The notes under the pieces are model-generated. The model was not told the origin of the DNA and made no database searches. It was given only the letters and a program-made list of their open reading frames with translations. A stretch of DNA of 64,000 bases, from positions 1 to 64,000 of the forward strand of contig WGOB01000014.1 in NCBI GenBank assembly GCA_016124255.1, written 5' to 3'. Origin of the DNA: Alphaproteobacteria bacterium (GTDB lineage: Bacteria > Pseudomonadota > Alphaproteobacteria > Caulobacterales > Aquidulcibacteraceae). Both the position numbers and the translations under genes were made by a program. Of the stretch, positions 8,136-20,064 are shown one piece after another (within the stretch, counting starts at the first letter, position 1; the number at the start of each line of letters is the position of its first letter).

Positions 8136-9029
8136 TCAGCGCGCCTGGAAGCCGGCCAGCACTTCCGCGAACCAGCGCGCGGCAGTCAGCGCGGTGATGT
8201 CGGCGACATCGAGGCTTGGATCGAATTCTGCAAGGTCGACGCCGGCGACTTTCGAATGCGCGCCGATGATCCGGGCGGCGTCGAAGAAGTCCTGGGCGCT
8301 GACGCCCCCCGGACGGGCGCCGGGCGCGCCGGGCAGGTGTGCGCGATCGATCACGTCGATGTCGAAATCGACCATGATGAGGTCGCAGCGTCGGGCGAGG
8401 ATATCAAGCGCGTCGCCGATGACGAGCGCGATCCCGTGCTGGCGGATATCGCGTGCGGTGGCGACGTGGATGCCGGCGTCTTTCGCCTTACCGTGCGCGC
8501 GCGCGGTGTTGGCGTAGGGCGCAAGACCGATCTGGGCGATCTGCGCGCCAGGCAGACCGTCGTCTAGAAGCGCCTGGATCGGATTGCCGTTCGTCAGCCC
8601 GCAATCGGTATCCCGCAAATCGAAGTGCGCATCGAGGGTGAGAAGCCCGAGGCTTTTCAGGCTGGGATCAAGACCCGCTGCCACCGGGCGCGTGATCGCG
8701 TTGTTGCCGCCGATCACGGCGACGAGCCGTCCAGGCTTCGCCTCCGCCAGAACCGCTTCCTTGATCGGTGTGAACGCCGCCTCCGGCGTCATGACTTTGA
8801 GGTTGAGGTCTCCCCGATCGCGCACCCGGAGCGCGGAGAGATCGGTTTCGGACTCCAGGTCATAGACGCTCAAGCGCGGCAACGTCGCACGGAACACTTT
8901 CGGCGCCAGGTCGCATCGTCCAGGCGTCAGCGATTTCTCCGACAGCGGCGCGCCGATCAGCGCGACCGGCGCGGCTGCATCGTCGCAGATCAGATCGGCG
9001 AGCGAACGCCAGGACCGGCACTCGGACAT
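8136..9029 (-). CDS. hutG: arginase-family hydrolase, probable formimidoylglutamase
   Basis: IGGNNAIT, LTLDAHFDLRD, MVDFDIDVIDRAHLPGAPGARPGG ureohydrolase motifs; beside hutI/hutU/hutH. Confidence 0.8.
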   Translation of the reverse strand: MSECRSWRSLADLICDDAAAPVALIGAPLSEKSLTPGRCDLAPKVFRATLPRLSVYDLESETDLSALRVRDRGDLNLKVMTPEAAFTPIKEAVLAEAKPGRLVAVIGGNNAITRPVAAGLDPSLKSLGLLTLDAHFDLRDTDCGLTNGNPIQALLDDGLPGAQIAQIGLAPYANTARAHGKAKDAGIHVATARDIRQHGIALVIGDALDILARRCDLIMVDFDIDVIDRAHLPGAPGARPGGVSAQDFFDAARIIGAHSKVAGVDLAEFDPSLDVADITALTAARWFAEVLAGFQAR

Positions 9030-9036
9030 TGGGCAC

Positions 9037-9273
9037 CTATTCGTTTGCGAGAACGTAGCGTAGCGCGCGACCAATCGCATAGGCACACCCAGCGAGAGTA
9101 AACGTGAGTATACCTAGCTCTCTGTAGTCAGCTGCCGGGTCGTCGAAGGTTGTTGTCAAGGCCAACAATACAACACCCGCTGCCGCGGCTGTTCCAGTCC
9201 AGTGTAACACACGACCCAATCTCGCGATCGCCGTCGGCGGCTGTTGAAGACGACTTGGCCAAAGCAGGCTCAC
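9037..9273 (-). CDS. small membrane protein
   Basis: 78 aa, two hydrophobic segments. Confidence 0.5.
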   Translation of the reverse strand: MSLLWPSRLQQPPTAIARLGRVLHWTGTAAAAGVVLLALTTTFDDPAADYRELGILTFTLAGCAYAIGRALRYVLANE

Positions 9274-9348
9274 CTTTGGGTCTCCCCTTTGGGTCTACTA
9301 TGGCGTGGGTGTATAGAACCGGAATCGGCTGCATGGTAGGCGGAAGCG

Positions 9349-10599
9349 ATGTGGGATACGCTGTGGCTCGACGCGAACGTCGCAACGATGATCGCGGGCG
9401 GGGCGCCCTACGGCGCGATCCGCAATGGCGGGGTTGCGGTCAAGGAAGGCGCGATCGCATGGGTCGGTCCGCGCGAGGATCTTCAGGGTGATCCCGGAGC
9501 GCTTGCGGCGGAGGTCCGCTATGTCGACGGCCAGTGGATCACGCCGGGCTTGATCGATTGCCACACCCATCTCGTCTTCGCCGGCAATCGTGCGCGCGAG
9601 TTCGAGATGCGCCTGAACGGCGCCAGCTACGAAGAGATCGCGCGCGCGGGCGGCGGGATTCTCTCTACTGTGAAGGCCACGCGCGGCGCGTCGGTGGAGG
9701 CGCTGATCGACGCTTCTGCGCCGCGGCTCAAGGCGCTGATGCGCCAGGGCGTGACGACGGTGGAGATCAAGTCGGGCTATGGCCTCGATCTGGAGACGGA
9801 ACGGCGCATGCTGCGCGCCGCGCGTGCGCTGGAGAAAATCGCGCGGCTGGATGAGCTCGGCGAACACGGCGTGCGCATCCGCACGACATTCCTTGGTCTC
9901 CACGCAGTGCCGCCCGACTACAAGGAACGGCGTGGCGACTACGTGGCCCTCGTGTGCGATGAGATGCTGCCGGCGCTGGCGAGGGAGGGACTGGTCGATG
10001 CGGTGGACGCCTTCTGTGAAACGATCGGCTTCACGCCGGAGGAGACGGAACGTTTCTTCATCAAGGCGCAGGCGCTGGGGATTCCGATCAAGCTCCATGC
10101 GGAGCAATTGAGCGACCAGGGCGGCGGCGCGCTTGCGGCGCGGTTCAAGGCGCTCTCGGCGGATCATTTGGAGCATCTCTCGGACGCGGGCGTTGCGGCG
10201 ATGGCGGCCGTGGGAACGGTGGCGGTGCTGTTGCCGGGCGCGTTCTATGCGCTGCGCGAGGAAAAGCCGCCGCCAGTTGAGGCGTTGCGCGCCGCCGGCG
10301 TCGCCATCGCGCTGGCGACTGACTGCAATCCCGGCACGTCGCCGCTGGCGTCGCCGCTGATGGCGATGAACCTTGCCTGCACGCTCTTCCGGCTGACGCC
10401 TGAGGAGGCGCTCGCGGGCATGACGCGCAATGCCGCGCGTGCGCTTGGGCTTGAAGGTGAAATCGGCACGCTGGAGGCGGGCAAGGCAGCCGATCTCGCG
10501 TTCTGGCGGATCGACGAGCCGGCCGAGCTCGCCTATTGGATGGGCGCAGATTTGCTGGAAGACCGCGCCTTTGCAGGCCGCACGGCGTGGACGAGCTAG
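9349..10599 (+). CDS. hutI: imidazolonepropionase
   Basis: [49 protein letters not shown]. Confidence 0.93.
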   Translation: MWDTLWLDANVATMIAGGAPYGAIRNGGVAVKEGAIAWVGPREDLQGDPGALAAEVRYVDGQWITPGLIDCHTHLVFAGNRAREFEMRLNGASYEEIARAGGGILSTVKATRGASVEALIDASAPRLKALMRQGVTTVEIKSGYGLDLETERRMLRAARALEKIARLDELGEHGVRIRTTFLGLHAVPPDYKERRGDYVALVCDEMLPALAREGLVDAVDAFCETIGFTPEETERFFIKAQALGIPIKLHAEQLSDQGGGALAARFKALSADHLEHLSDAGVAAMAAVGTVAVLLPGAFYALREEKPPPVEALRAAGVAIALATDCNPGTSPLASPLMAMNLACTLFRLTPEEALAGMTRNAARALGLEGEIGTLEAGKAADLAFWRIDEPAELAYWMGADLLEDRAFAGRTAWTS

Positions 10600-10608
10600 G
10601 AGAGGGCC

Positions 10609-12275
<1,667 letters not shown>

Positions 12276-12279
<4 letters not shown>

Positions 12280-13787
12280 TGGCGTACTCGCTCGACGCGT
12301 TGCGCGGGTTTTGGCGCGGCGAGGCGACGGTTGCGCTGGCCCAAACCGATTGGGAGCGGATCGATGCATCGGCGCGGGTGGTGCAGGACGCTCTGGCGCG
12401 GGGCGAGCCGGTCTATGGCGTGAACACCGGATTCGGGCTGCTGGCGCAGACGCATATCGGCGACGATCAGCTCGTCGCGCTGCAGCGCAATCTGCTGCTC
12501 TCGCACGCGTGCGGCGTGGGCGAGGATCTGTCTGACGATATCGCGCGGCTCGTGCTGACGCTGAAGGTGATCTCGCTGACGCGCGGGCATTCTGGCGTGC
12601 GGCGCGTCGTTGTCGAGCGACTGCTTGCGCTTCTCGCCGCCGGTGCGCACCCGTGCATCCCGAGCCAGGGCAGCGTCGGCGCCAGCGGCGATCTCGCGCC
12701 GCTTGCGCATCTCGCCGCGGCCGCGTTCCTCGGCGTCGGGCGCATTCGTCTCAAGGGGGAGGCGATGGACGCGGCCGATGCGCTCGCGCAGATCGATGCT
12801 GCACCGTTTGAGCTTGGGCCGAAGGAAGGGCTCGCGCTGATCAACGGCACGCAGGTCTCGACCGCCATTGCGCTCGACGCGCTCTTTCGGGCGGAGGCTG
12901 CGTTCGCGGCGGCGTTGGTCGCCGGCGCGATGAGCGTCGATGCGATGAAAGGGTCGGACGCGCCGTTCGATCCGCGCATTCAGACTGCGCGCGGGCAAAA
13001 GGGCCAGATCGAAGTCGCCGATGTGCTCCGTATACTGATGAAAGGTAGTGATATCCGCCATTCACATGTCGCCTGCGACCGGGTGCAGGACCCCTATTCG
13101 TTGCGCTGCCAGCCGCAAGTGATGGGCGCGTGCCTCGACGTCTTGCGCAGCGCCGCCCAGACGCTGCAGATCGAAGCCAGTGCGGCGACGGACAACCCGC
13201 TCGTGTTCACGGACGATGGCGCGATCCTATCCGGCGGCAATTTTCACGCCGAGCCGGCAGCGTTCGCCGCCGACATGATCGCCATGGCGATGACCGAAGT
13301 CGCCTCGCTGAGCGAGCGGCGCCTGGCGCTGCTGGTCGATCCGAAGATGAGCGGGCTGCCGGCGTTTCTTGTTGGAGAGAGCGGGGTCAATTCAGGGTTT
13401 ATGATCGCACAGGTGACAGCCGCGGCGCTGGTGAGCGAGATGAAGACGCTCGCGCACCCGGCCAGCGTCGATTCCATCCCGACCTCCGCCAATCAGGAAG
13501 ACCACGTCTCTATGGCGACGTTCGCGGCGCGCAAGGCTCGCGAGGCCGCGCGCTGCGCGGCGAAGGTGATCGCGATCGAGCAGCTGGCGGCGGCGCAAGG
13601 GATCGACTTCCACGCGCCGCTGAAGACCTCGCAAAAGCTGGCCACGGCGCACGCGTGGGTGCGGGCGCGGGCGCACTTCTATGGCCGCGATCGCTATTTC
13701 GCGCCGGATATCGAAGCGGTGACGACGTTGGTGGAATCCGGCGCCGCTTGCGGCTTGCTGGCGCCGTGGCGCGTGTTCCCGGCATGA
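12276..13787 (+). CDS. hutH: histidine ammonia-lyase
   Basis: [30 protein letters not shown] (MIO ASG triad); ATGATG overlaps hutU stop. Confidence 0.95.
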
Positions 13788-14803
13788 ATTTCAAGTCCGA
13801 CAACACCGCGTCGGCATCGCCGGAGATTTTGGCGGCGCTGTCGGAATGCAGCGCCGGCGCCACGGCGTCCTACGGCGAGGACGAGTGGACCGCGACGGTG
13901 AAGGCGCGCTTCGCCGCGCTGTTCGAAGCCGATGTCGATGTATACGTTGTCGCCACGGGCACGGCGGCGAATGCGCTGTCTCTCGCGGCGATGACGCCGC
14001 CCTGGGGCTCGATTCTGTGTCATCGCGAGGCGCATATCGAGACCGACGAGGCGGGTGCGCCGGAATTCTACACCGGCGGCGCCAAGCTCGTGCTGATCGA
14101 CGGGGCCGACGCAAAGATCAGCCCGGAGGGATTGGAGGAGGCGCTGACGCGCAACCGGCGGGGCGTCCATTCCGTGCATCCAGGCGTGGTCTCGATCTCG
14201 AACGCCACCGAGCGCGGCGCGGTCTATGCGCCGGGTGAGATCGCGGCGCTGGCGTCGATCGCGCATCGCGAAGGAATCGGGCTGCACATGGACGGCGCGC
14301 GTTTCGCCAATGCGCTCGCGCATCTCGGCTGCACGCCGCGCGCGCTTGCGAACGGCGCCGGCGTGGATGTGCTCTCCTTTGGCGCGACCAAGAACGGCGC
14401 GCTCGCGGCGGAAGCGGTGATCGTGTTTGATGTGGGCCGCGCGCGCGACATCGCGGCGCGGCGAAAACGCGCGGGTCATCTCCTTTCAAAGCACCGGTAT
14501 CTCGCCGCGCAGATGCTGGCTTATCTCGACGGCGATCTCTGGCTGCGCAACGCGCGGCGCGCCAATGCTTTGGCGGCGCGGATCGCGGATGCGGCGGGGG
14601 ACTGGCTCTCCGCGCCCGTGCAATCGAACCATGTGTTCGTCAAGCCCGGCGCCGCGGTTCTCGCCGCGCTGCGCGATGCGGGCGTGGAATCCTACGAATG
14701 GGGCGCGCCGGGATCGGGCGAGGCGCGGCTCGTGGTCTCCTGGAACCAGCCGGAAGAGGATGTCACGCGCCTATGCGCGGCGCTCACGCGGTTGCGCGCT
14801 TGA
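13784..14803 (+). CDS. threonine aldolase/beta-eliminating lyase family protein (PLP)
   Basis: [52 protein letters not shown] overlap with hutH. Confidence 0.85.
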   Translation: MNFKSDNTASASPEILAALSECSAGATASYGEDEWTATVKARFAALFEADVDVYVVATGTAANALSLAAMTPPWGSILCHREAHIETDEAGAPEFYTGGAKLVLIDGADAKISPEGLEEALTRNRRGVHSVHPGVVSISNATERGAVYAPGEIAALASIAHREGIGLHMDGARFANALAHLGCTPRALANGAGVDVLSFGATKNGALAAEAVIVFDVGRARDIAARRKRAGHLLSKHRYLAAQMLAYLDGDLWLRNARRANALAARIADAAGDWLSAPVQSNHVFVKPGAAVLAALRDAGVESYEWGAPGSGEARLVVSWNQPEEDVTRLCAALTRLRA

Positions 14804-15224
14804 CGGCGCCGTCGACGTGGCGCGCGAACTCGGACCAGTAGAGATCCTTATGCTGATCCCACACGTTGCGGATGGTGGGCGAACAGATGTGCTCCACCAT
14901 CGCGCGCTCCAGGCCCTTCCAATAGGCGCGCGGGATCGCGCCGCGTTTGTACTGAAAATAGAGCCCCTCGTAGTGATCGAGCAGCATGCCGACGAACAGA
15001 CGTTCGCCATCGCCCCAGCGCTCCTTGATCACGTTCGGCGCAAGCTCGGGCTTGTTCAGCGCCGCCTGCCATACCGAGCGCTCGGCCTGGATGATCGCCA
15101 GATTGGTCTGCAGCTGTGAATTGCGCAGGATCGTCGACAGATTGGCGAGACCGAGCAGGACGGCGCAGAGCGTGGCCAATCCCGTGGCGACTGGAATCCA
15201 GTCGCGCAGCGCAGCGACATCCAT
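14784..15224 (-). CDS. hypothetical membrane-anchored protein
   Basis: N-terminal hydrophobic segment WIPVATGLATLCAVLLGLANL. Confidence 0.6.
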   Translation of the reverse strand: MDVAALRDWIPVATGLATLCAVLLGLANLSTILRNSQLQTNLAIIQAERSVWQAALNKPELAPNVIKERWGDGERLFVGMLLDHYEGLYFQYKRGAIPRAYWKGLERAMVEHICSPTIRNVWDQHKDLYWSEFARHVDGAVKRATA

Positions 15225-15236
15225 CGTTGTGCGTCC

Positions 15237-16319
15237 CTAGAAATTGTTCAACGCGGCGTAACGATCGCGGTGATAACTCGCGGATCCATAAAGCGCCTCC
15301 GCCACGCGGGCGCGCTTTAAATATAGTCCAGGATCGGCGGCGTCGGTCATGCCGATGCCGCCGTGCATCTGCACCATTTCGTTGGACACGAGATGCAGGG
15401 TTTCTCCGGCGCGCGCTTTGGCGAGGCTGGCGTGTTCGGCGACGTCGTTGCGATTCTCATCGAGCGCCGCGAGTGCCGCCAGCACGCACGAGCGCGTCAG
15501 CTCCAGCTCCACGAACATCTTCGCAGCGCGGTGCTGCAGGGCCTGGAACGAGCCGATCAATTGACCGAACTGCGTGCGCGTCTTCAGGTATTCGCTCGTC
15601 GTTTCGAACGCCTGCGTCGCCTGCCCGAGCATTTCCGCCGCGAGGCCTATGCGCGCGCGGTCGAGCACCTGGTCGACGAGTTCGGGGCCGCCCAGCGGTT
15701 CGGCCTTCGCGCCGTTGAAGGCGATGTCGGCGGCGCCGCGGCTGTCGAGCGTCTTGAGCGGGGTGATGGTCACGCCGTCCGCTCTTGCGGGCACGAGGAA
15801 GAGCGTCACCGCGCCGCCGTCGCGTGCGGCGACGATCAGGAGATCGGCGACGTGCCCGTCGGCGACGTATTTCTTTTCGCCAGTGAGCGCGCGCCCCTTT
15901 GCATCGAGCTTGATCTTCTCCGGCGCGTGATGGGCGCTTTCATCGATCGCCAGCGCGACGACGGCTTCGCCGGCGGCGATTTTCGGCAGCCATTCGGCCT
16001 TCTGGGCCGCCGTGCCCCCAAGGATCAGAGCGCTCGCGCCGACTAGGGCGGTAGAATGCAGCGGCGAGGGCGCGAGCGTGCGGCCGCACTCCTCGAGCAC
16101 CAGCCCCATGCCGACATAGCCGAGCGCGGCGCCGCCGTGTTCTTCCGGTATGAGGATGCCGGCCCAGCCGAGGTCCGACATTTCCTTCCAAAGCGCGCGG
16201 TCGAAGCCGTCGGGTTTGCTTTCGCGCACGGCGCGCAGGTGCGCGGTCGGCATTTTTTCCTGTACGAACGCGCGCGCGGCATCACGCAGCATGTCGTGTT
16301 CTTCAGTCAGAGTGAACAT
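15237..16319 (-). CDS. acyl-CoA dehydrogenase family protein
   Basis: MFTLTEEHDMLRDAARAFVQEKMP...QMHGGIGMTDAADPGLYLKRA. Confidence 0.88.
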   Translation of the reverse strand: MFTLTEEHDMLRDAARAFVQEKMPTAHLRAVRESKPDGFDRALWKEMSDLGWAGILIPEEHGGAALGYVGMGLVLEECGRTLAPSPLHSTALVGASALILGGTAAQKAEWLPKIAAGEAVVALAIDESAHHAPEKIKLDAKGRALTGEKKYVADGHVADLLIVAARDGGAVTLFLVPARADGVTITPLKTLDSRGAADIAFNGAKAEPLGGPELVDQVLDRARIGLAAEMLGQATQAFETTSEYLKTRTQFGQLIGSFQALQHRAAKMFVELELTRSCVLAALAALDENRNDVAEHASLAKARAGETLHLVSNEMVQMHGGIGMTDAADPGLYLKRARVAEALYGSASYHRDRYAALNNF

Positions 16320-16332
16320 GGGGACGGTCCGT

Positions 16333-17550
16333 CTATTGGTGGTCGCGAAGGCCAAGCACGCGCTTGGCGACGACGTTGAGGTTCACTTCCGTCGTGCCGC
16401 CTTCGATGGAATTGCCCTTGGCGCGGAGCATGGCGCGCGGCGCCAGGATTTCGCCTTTGGTGAAGCCATCGCCGGACCAGCCGAGCGCGCGATTGCCCAT
16501 CGCCTCGACGATCAGCTCGGTTTTTTCCTGGTTCATGGTCGCGGCGGCGACTTTGAACATCGAAGCCATGTGGCTGACATTGTCGCCGGCTTTCGCCATC
16601 TCCTGGGCGCGGCGGACCGTGAGCGCGAACGCCTTATCGTACATCTTGTGGGCGGCGATGCGGGCGCGCAGATCGCGGTCTTCGAGCTTGCCGTCTTCTA
16701 CGCCCACATAATGCTTTGCGATCTCCTCGATCGGCAACGCGCCGGCGCCGCCGCCGAAGCCGCCAGCGGAAATGCTGGTTCGCTCGTACATCAGAAGGCG
16801 CTTGGCGATCTCCCAGCCGCCGTTCAGCTTGCCGACGAGATTTTCCTTGGGAACTTTGACGTCGGTGAAGAAGGTCTCGCAGAAGGGCGAGGCGCCGGAG
16901 ATGAGCTTGATCGGGCGGGTCTCGACGCCCGGACTCGTCATATCGAAAAGGATAAAGCTGATGCCTTCGTGCTTCACCTTCGTGTCGGTGCGGACGAGGC
17001 AGAAGATCCAGTCGGCTTCGTTGGCGTAGCTCGTCCACACCTTTTGGCCGTTGATGAGGTAGTGGTCGCCCTTGTCCTCGCACTTGGTCTGGAGGCCGGC
17101 CAGGTCGGAGCCGGCGCCCGGCTCGGAATAGCCCTGGCACCAGCGGATTTCGCCGCGCGCGATCTGGGGGAGGTATTTCTTCTTTTGCGCCTCGTTTCCG
17201 TATTCGAGCAGCACCGGGCCGAACATCCAGATTCCGAAGCTCATCAGCGCCGGGCGCGCCTTGATGCGGCGCAGTTCGTCCTGAAGGATCGTGTTCTCTT
17301 GCGGGCTGAGCCCGCCGCCGCCGTATTCGGTGGGCCAGGTGGGGACAGTCCATCCTTTGGACGCCATCGCGTCCAGCCATTGCTTTTGCTCGGGGTGCTT
17401 CGGCTTCCAGTCGCGCCCGCCCCAGACGGCGTCGTCCTCGCCCATCGGGGTGCGCATCAGCGCGGGGCAATTGGCCTCCAGCCAGGCGCGCGTTTCGCTG
17501 CGGAACTCTTCGAGCTCCTTGCTGGTCTGGGGACCGGGGCCGTCGGCCAT
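16333..17550 (-). CDS. acyl-CoA dehydrogenase family protein
   Basis: RWCQGYSEPGAGSDLAGLQTKCEDKGDHYLINGQKVWTS. Confidence 0.92.
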   Translation of the reverse strand: MADGPGPQTSKELEEFRSETRAWLEANCPALMRTPMGEDDAVWGGRDWKPKHPEQKQWLDAMASKGWTVPTWPTEYGGGGLSPQENTILQDELRRIKARPALMSFGIWMFGPVLLEYGNEAQKKKYLPQIARGEIRWCQGYSEPGAGSDLAGLQTKCEDKGDHYLINGQKVWTSYANEADWIFCLVRTDTKVKHEGISFILFDMTSPGVETRPIKLISGASPFCETFFTDVKVPKENLVGKLNGGWEIAKRLLMYERTSISAGGFGGGAGALPIEEIAKHYVGVEDGKLEDRDLRARIAAHKMYDKAFALTVRRAQEMAKAGDNVSHMASMFKVAAATMNQEKTELIVEAMGNRALGWSGDGFTKGEILAPRAMLRAKGNSIEGGTTEVNLNVVAKRVLGLRDHQ

Positions 17551-17627
17551 GGCGTTCTCCTCCCTTGTTTGAATGTTGAGTATCGCCACCACGTCGCGCG
17601 CGGCAAGGGCGCCGCAGCGCGACGGCG

Positions 17628-17837
17628 TCAGCGCCCGTCGACGTTGAACAGGGCCGCGAGCATGGCGAGCGCCACGATCGCGCCGCCGGCGGCGAGGATC
17701 ATCAGCGCCCGCCACGGAATCATCCGCGGCTTCAAAGGATCAGCGGGACGCGACGCGCGCCAGGACGCAAGGACCGCGACGCCCGCCATCGCGGCGGCGA
17801 CGATCAGGGGCGGCGCAAATTCCGACGGCGGCGGCAC
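17628..17837 (-). CDS. small membrane protein
   Basis: C-terminal ADPLKPRMIPWRALMILAAGGAIVALAMLAAL; GTG start proposed at 17837. Confidence 0.5.
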   Translation of the reverse strand: MPPPSEFAPPLIVAAAMAGVAVLASWRASRPADPLKPRMIPWRALMILAAGGAIVALAMLAALFNVDGR

Positions 17838-17868
17838 GCGCGCATCGACACCCGGGGCGAGCCCGCCG

Positions 17869-19401
17869 TCAAGCCGCCCGCGCGTTTCGCGTTTCGCTGC
17901 GGACGGGGCGACGGCGGCGGGCGAGCCCGTGCTCGGTCTTGGCCCAATGATGAGGTCGCACGACGAGTTCGTAGAGGGCGTGGGCGGCCGCGATGCTCGC
18001 CAGCGGCCAGTACAGCGGCATCGTCGGGGCCGCGCGCAGCACACGCACGTCTCGGGTGAGCGCCGCGCACACCAGCGCGCCGTAGAGCGCGCTGGCGTAG
18101 CCCGCGATCGCCAGGGCCGCGCCGAGCGGTCCTAACGCTGCGCCCGAGAGAAGCAGGTTGAGCACGATCAGCAGCGCGAGAGGACCATGTGCGAACGCGG
18201 CGGCGACGCCGCCGAACAGCGCGAGTTGCGCCGCGAGGAACGCGGGCGCTCCCATCTCGCGCACGGCTTGCACCGGCGTGCGCATCAGCGCGAGCCAGGT
18301 TTGCATATGGCCCTTGATCCAACGGGTGCGCTGCTTGCGCCAGGCGCGAAACGTGATCGGCGCCTCCTCCCACGTCGGCGGATCGATGACGTCGATGCGC
18401 CAGCCGGACCGCGCCAAGCGGTAGCCGAGATCGATATCTTCGGTGACGTTGTGGGGATCCCAGAGATCGGCCTCCGCCAACGCTTCTGCGCGGAAGTGAT
18501 TGCTCGTGCCGCCCAGCGGCGCCGGCAGGCCGAGGCGCGCGAGAAAAGGCAGCATCGCGCGGAACTGAAATGCATATTCGGCTGCGAACTGGGCCGCGAT
18601 CCAGCTGTCGCCGGCATTGTCGATCATGAGCGGCGCCTGCACGCAGCCGATGCGGGGATCGGCCGCGAACGCCGCGAGCGCAGCCTTCAGCTGCCCGGGC
18701 GCGGGGGCGTCTTCCGCGTCGAACACCGTCACGAACCGCCCCCGCGCGAACGCCATCGCGTAATTGAGCGCCTTCGGCTTCGTCTGCGGCGCGGCGTGCG
18801 GCACGATCACGATCTCGAACGGGCGCGCCAGGCGCAGCGCGCGCGCCGCCGCGATAGTCTCGTGATCGTCCTGCTCAAGGATCAGCTTCACGTCGAGCTT
18901 GTCGATCGGATAGTCGAGCGCCTCGATCGCGGCGACGAGATGGGGCAGCACCGTCGCCTCTTTGAACAACGGACAGAGCAGCGTGTAGACTGGCAACGGG
19001 CCCGTCCATGGCGCTGCCGGGGGAGGCCGCGGCGCCAGGCTGGCGGCCGCCGCCGCCAAACGGACCAGGATCAGGCACGCGAACACCACAGCAGCGAGCG
19101 TCTGCAAGGCCCACAACGCAGCGGCCGGCGACCAGAGCGCCGCCAGCGCCGCTGTCGCCAGCATCGCGCCGCCGATGATCATTTGCCTGCGCGTCAGCGT
19201 GCGCCGCGCCGATTCCAGCGGACGGCGGACGGCGAGCCTATTGATCGCATCGTCGAGCGCGGCGGCTTCGGCAAGGCGGCGCAGGGGAGCGGGTGCGACG
19301 AAGGCCGAGGGCCCAACGTCCTCCCCATGCGTCGGCGCCGGCTTGAGCCCCGCATCCATCCCCATGCGAATCACAAAACCCGCAGCTTGCGGTTGCGCCA
19401 C
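17869..19401 (-). CDS. glycosyltransferase family 2 (BcsA-like membrane GT)
   Basis: YTLLCPLFKEATVLPHLVAAIEALDYP; DAEDAPAPGQL; TEDIDLGYRL; QRTRWIKG. Confidence 0.88.
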   Translation of the reverse strand: MAQPQAAGFVIRMGMDAGLKPAPTHGEDVGPSAFVAPAPLRRLAEAAALDDAINRLAVRRPLESARRTLTRRQMIIGGAMLATAALAALWSPAAALWALQTLAAVVFACLILVRLAAAAASLAPRPPPAAPWTGPLPVYTLLCPLFKEATVLPHLVAAIEALDYPIDKLDVKLILEQDDHETIAAARALRLARPFEIVIVPHAAPQTKPKALNYAMAFARGRFVTVFDAEDAPAPGQLKAALAAFAADPRIGCVQAPLMIDNAGDSWIAAQFAAEYAFQFRAMLPFLARLGLPAPLGGTSNHFRAEALAEADLWDPHNVTEDIDLGYRLARSGWRIDVIDPPTWEEAPITFRAWRKQRTRWIKGHMQTWLALMRTPVQAVREMGAPAFLAAQLALFGGVAAAFAHGPLALLIVLNLLLSGAALGPLGAALAIAGYASALYGALVCAALTRDVRVLRAAPTMPLYWPLASIAAAHALYELVVRPHHWAKTEHGLARRRRPVRSETRNARAA

Positions 19402-19447
19402 CGCGCTACAGTTGAATCATGCAACCAAAAGGGGAGGGCGGTGCGAA

Positions 19448-19963
19448 TTACTCGTCCGCGAGGCGTCCCCAGCCGCGCAGCCTGGGTCCCGCGCCGCCGA
19501 GCGTTTCGCCGGTGAGCGCAAAGGCGGCGAACCCTGAGGTCGGCAGATGCTCGACCAGGCTCTGCGCGGCCCTGGAGCGGTCGTCCGACTGGCGCACGAG
19601 CAACGCGGCCAGGTCATGAAGGCCAGGATTGTGCCCGACCACGATTACGCCGGACGCGTTCTCATCGTGCGCGGCTTCCACCGCTTCGCGCCAGATCGTC
19701 TCCGCGCTCGCATCGTAGAGGGCGTCGGTTTCGATCGTGCGCGGCGTCCATGGCAGAGCGGCGCGGGCGATCTCCCAGGTCTCGCGCGTCCGTTGGGCTG
19801 GCGAGACAATCGCGACGCCCGGGCGCAGATCGAGCGCGGCGATCGCCTCTCCCGCCTCGCGCGCCTCGCGCCGGCCGCGCCCTGTCAGGTCGCGGGCCCG
19901 ATCGTGGGCGGCCTCATGCGGGCGAACGGCTTTGGCGTGCCGAAGAAGGATGAGGCTTTCCAT
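19448..19963 (-). CDS. histidine phosphatase family (SixA-like)
   Basis: LILLRHAKAV; VVGHNPGLHDL. Confidence 0.85.
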   Translation of the reverse strand: MESLILLRHAKAVRPHEAAHDRARDLTGRGRREAREAGEAIAALDLRPGVAIVSPAQRTRETWEIARAALPWTPRTIETDALYDASAETIWREAVEAAHDENASGVIVVGHNPGLHDLAALLVRQSDDRSRAAQSLVEHLPTSGFAAFALTGETLGGAGPRLRGWGRLADE

Positions 19964-20064
19964 GTGGATGCATCGCCGGAGCGCATCGGGAATTCAAGTG
20001 ACGGACCCCGCGCGGGCGCGGTTCGCGCTGGAAGGGCGGAGCGCGGCGGTTTATCTGCGTCAGC

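Noticed and set aside
16150-18135. 661-aa plus-strand ORF
   Set aside because: Antisense to two clear acyl-CoA dehydrogenases.
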